Below, in pieces: positions 63,201 through 64,000 of a stretch of DNA of 64,000 nucleotides. The DNA is from Cinclus cinclus (taxonomy: Eukaryota; Chordata; Aves; Passeriformes; Cinclidae). Position 1 is the stretch's first letter; every line of letters begins with the position of its first letter. Made by a program: the position numbers and the translations under genes. The stretch lies in assembly GCF_963662255.1 (NCBI RefSeq), contig NC_085047.1, positions 21,829,258 through 21,893,257 on the forward strand, written 5' to 3'. The notes under the pieces were generated by a model. The model had not been told where the DNA came from and did no database searches. It saw only the letters and a list, made by a program, of their open reading frames with translations.

Positions 63201-63275
63201 TTCTGTCTTCTCAGAGCCACACACTAACCATGCTGCCCATAGCAGGGCTAAGCTGAGAGCTGGCCTCCAGTTCAT
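44872..63275 (-). CDS. CCDC80: CCDC80 (DRO1/URB), secreted matrix protein (whole gene, 7 coding exons)
   Basis: CCDC80 is a secreted, matrix-associated glycoprotein linked in mammals to adipocyte differentiation and growth suppression. Seven exons join in phase into 2862 nt, giving 953 residues plus stop (human 950). The order is: signal peptide (about 1-21, LSLALLWAAWLVCGS); basic/Pro-rich spacer; first DRO1/P-DUDES-type domain (about 138-278, FAGKNRVWVISAP); Thr-rich linker (about 330-375); Lys-rich segment (about 535-592); second domain (about 621-775, EGRRRLILITTPKA); third domain (about 778-920, RWRRRLVVISAP); and a Tyr/His/Gly-rich tail ending HHGYPY. These domains have a thioredoxin-like fold but no obvious CxxC. 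The start at 63275 is chosen because an acceptor CAACACAG|A ends at 63284. The in-frame ATG at 63305 lies upstream of that junction, so it is intronic. Confidence 0.97.
46500..46818 (+). mobile_element. CR1 LINE 3' end
   Basis: GAGAGCTCATAAGAAAGATG, then GAGGGTAAATTTAAATTAGA, TGGGGCTTTGAGCAACCTGA and a terminal CCATTCTATGAATG match the CR1 3' end including its octamer tail. Antisense to CCDC80, in its last intron. Confidence 0.93.
47223..47303 (-). CDS. CCDC80: CCDC80 coding exon 6 (residues 812-839)
   Basis: An 81 nt exon encoding (G)LRHITILKLLGVGEDIGGV and LELYPIN. Acceptor TCCACAG, donor AATG|GTAAGT. Confidence 0.95.
48876..48979 (-). CDS. CCDC80: CCDC80 coding exon 5 (residues 777-812)
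   Basis: A 104 nt exon encoding (R)FRWRRRLVVISAPSDEDW and AYSQQLAALSGQACNF. Acceptor TTTTCAG, donor TTTG|GTGAGT. Starts the third DRO1-type domain. Confidence 0.96.
50822..50906. repeat. AT-rich low-complexity stretch
   Basis: About 85 bp almost entirely A and T, with repeated TAATTTAAA and TTATTATAA words, giving several short inverted repeats. Located in a CCDC80 intron. Confidence 0.85.
51970..52030 (+). mobile_element. MIR-like SINE remnant
   Basis: TTATTATCTCCATGTCATGA followed by TGGGGAAACTGAGGTACTGA resembles the core of the ancient MIR family. Short and diverged. It lies about 230 bp past CCDC80 coding exon 4. Confidence 0.5.
52257..52405 (-). CDS. CCDC80: CCDC80 coding exon 4 (residues 728-777)
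   Basis: A 149 nt exon encoding QYYEVPIAMKSVFDLIDTFQ, SRIKDMERQKKEGIVCKEDK and KQSLESFLS. Acceptor TTAACAG, donor CCAG|GTATCA. The end of the second domain. Confidence 0.96.
53029..53165 (-). CDS. CCDC80: CCDC80 coding exon 3 (residues 682-727)
   Basis: A 137 nt exon encoding (D)NEKPMKVIEDEDLVDQQLI, SELRKEYGMTYNDFFMVLTD and TDMKVK. Acceptor CATTAAG, donor AAG|GTGAGG. Not visible as a standalone ORF. Confidence 0.95.
54232..54332 (+). mobile_element. MIR-like SINE remnant
   Basis: GGCTTAAGTGACCTGCCTGA, then AAGCATAGCAGGACATCAAG and TTTTCAGTCCCTTGCTCCAT, resemble the MIR 3' half (cttaagtgacttgcc...agcaggac...). Old; borders uncertain. Confidence 0.5.
57118..57274 (-). CDS. CCDC80: CCDC80 coding exon 2 (residues 630-682)
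   Basis: A 157 nt exon encoding LITTPKADNTMYIQQRDEYL, then ESFCKMATRKISVITIFG and MKIDHFQL. Acceptor AACCAG, donor CTAG|GTTCTT. It belongs to the second DRO1-type domain. Confidence 0.95.
58806..59110 (-). mobile_element. CR1 LINE 3' end
   Basis: CACAGAATCATAGGATGGTT begins a reverse-strand CR1 3' end. It continues with CATCCAGCCTGGCCTTGGAC and AGGGATAGAGCATCCACAGC, then truncates. It is in the sense orientation with CCDC80, in the intron after its first coding exon. Confidence 0.93.
59111..59165. repeat. Alternating purine-pyrimidine stretch
   Basis: TGCATGCATATGTGTGCATA followed by TGCATATATGTGCATGTA directly abuts the truncated end of the CR1. It is Z-DNA-prone sequence. Confidence 0.6.
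59766..59807. repeat. (CCAAA)8 microsatellite
   Basis: Eight perfect CCAAA units followed by CC. On the minus strand (CCDC80 transcript sense) it reads TTTGG repeats. Confidence 0.97.
61389..63275 (-). CDS. CCDC80: CCDC80 coding exon 1 (residues 1-629)
   Basis: A large 1887 nt exon with the signal peptide, the first DRO1 domain, and the Thr- and Lys-rich linkers. Acceptor CCCCCCAACACAG at 63284, 8 bp before the ATG. Donor CTCATT|GTAAGT at 61388, phase 0. The six codons after the donor in the open frame (VSNSFI) are intron. Confidence 0.97.
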
Positions 63276-63546
63276 TGTGTAATCTGTGTTGGGGGGAGAG
63301 GACAAGCAAAATTAGATATTAAGAGTATGATGATATCTTGCACAAGTGACTAAAAATGCAAAGCACAGGCTGGCTATTTTGTGTGATTTATAAGTGCTTG
63401 ATTACACCTCAGTCCTGCCCTAGGGGCTTTGTAAGTTTTACAGTCATTTTTGGAAAAACACAGAACGGATCACTTTATGAAAAAATGAGATCACCCTTCT
63501 GTAAGATGATACTGTCTTTCTAAAATGACATTGTGATCTGCACCCT

Positions 63547-63630
63547 TCTCTCTCTCTCTCACTCTCTCACTCTCTCACTCTCCCCCTCTCCCCCTCTCCC
63601 CCTCTCACCCTTTCCCCCTCTCCCTGTTTC
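63547..63630. repeat. CT-rich microsatellite
   Basis: CTCTCT, CACTCTCT and CCCCCTCT tandem variants over about 80 bp, about 270 bp upstream of the first CCDC80 coding exon. The complementary strand is a GA-rich purine tract. Confidence 0.95.
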
Positions 63631-63824
63631 TCTCCACGCTCTCACTATGCATACATGCAAAGACACACAGCGCAAGGGTCCTATACGTAGAACAGAAAGA
63701 CAAGAATTGGACTTGAAACTTACACGCTCAGGGAAGCTCCCCTGCCAGAGACGAGTTTTCACGTCTTTTTCCTTTAAAAGGAGACCAATGCCATACAGCT
63801 TTACTGTTGTTCAGTGATTTATCT

Positions 63825-63998
63825 TTATGCAGCCCAACAGGTCGTAGAGCCTGTTGTGTGTCTCTTAACTTTCTTCTTCACCTTCTTGACAGGCAGGATG
63901 AGGTTAGCAGAAATTTCCTTTGTGATCTCTGCTTCTCCATTTACCTGCAGGTCTGGATTTTTGCTGTACCGATTACCCACACAGGCGGGGATTTCATT
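63825..63998 (-). other. Unidentified open frame running off the window edge
   Basis: 57 codons are open from the edge to TAA, containing NRYSKNPDLQVNGEAEITKE and a basic run VKKVKKKVKRH. A consensus donor CTGCAG|GTAAAT falls inside it at 63945/63944. So the sequence up to 63945 could be an exon, either a CCDC80 5' UTR exon or the end of a neighbouring gene, with the rest intronic. I do not recognise it. Confidence 0.2.
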
Positions 63999-64000
63999 TA

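Larger units (their letters stand above)
63284..64000 (-). other. CCDC80 upstream intron / 5' region
   Basis: Holds the acceptor for the first coding exon, the CT microsatellite and, at the edge, an unexplained open frame. The non-coding first exon and promoter of CCDC80 are not recognised and may lie outside the window. Confidence 0.6.

Noticed and set aside
1..64000. CRISPR arrays, bacterial operons, tRNA or rRNA genes
   Set aside because: None seen; intron-rich genes and LINE/LTR elements show vertebrate nuclear DNA.

Overview
The window looks like a stretch of bird nuclear genome. Genes have many introns with GT-AG junctions. Several 5'-truncated CR1 LINE copies are present, one ending in the typical CCATTCTATGA-type tail, and there is a solo retroviral LTR. 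The three protein-coding genes lie in the conserved vertebrate order ATG3 - SLC35A5 - CCDC80 (human 3q13.2). The avian call rests on the CR1 and LTR content and on divergence of the proteins from human. The exact species cannot be read from the sequence.

Layout. 1-6.1 kb is intergenic sequence downstream of ATG3, with one weak candidate exon. 6.3-29.03 kb is ATG3 on the minus strand: 12 coding exons, 314 codons, no break, catalytic Cys264 intact. A 1.46 kb solo LTR lies antisense in its intron 2. 28.7-30.0 kb is a CpG-rich bidirectional promoter holding an 18-unit CCCCG-type pentamer array. 30.66-39.67 kb is SLC35A5 on the plus strand: six coding exons, 432 codons, followed by an AATAAA. 40-44.7 kb lies between the two convergent 3' ends and has no recognisable gene. 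44.87-63.28 kb is CCDC80 on the minus strand: seven coding exons, 953 codons. 63.3-64.0 kb is CCDC80 upstream sequence with a CT microsatellite and an unidentified open frame running off the edge.

How the genes relate. ATG3 is the E2-like enzyme that lipidates ATG8/LC3 in autophagy. SLC35A5 is a Golgi nucleotide-sugar transporter-family protein. The two share one CpG island and probably a divergent promoter. CCDC80 is a secreted matrix protein with three DRO1/P-DUDES-type domains and is regulated separately. No operon-like or novel system was found. The points most worth a second look are the promoter architecture, the antisense LTR, the two weak ATG3 donor sites and the unidentified sequences near the two window edges.
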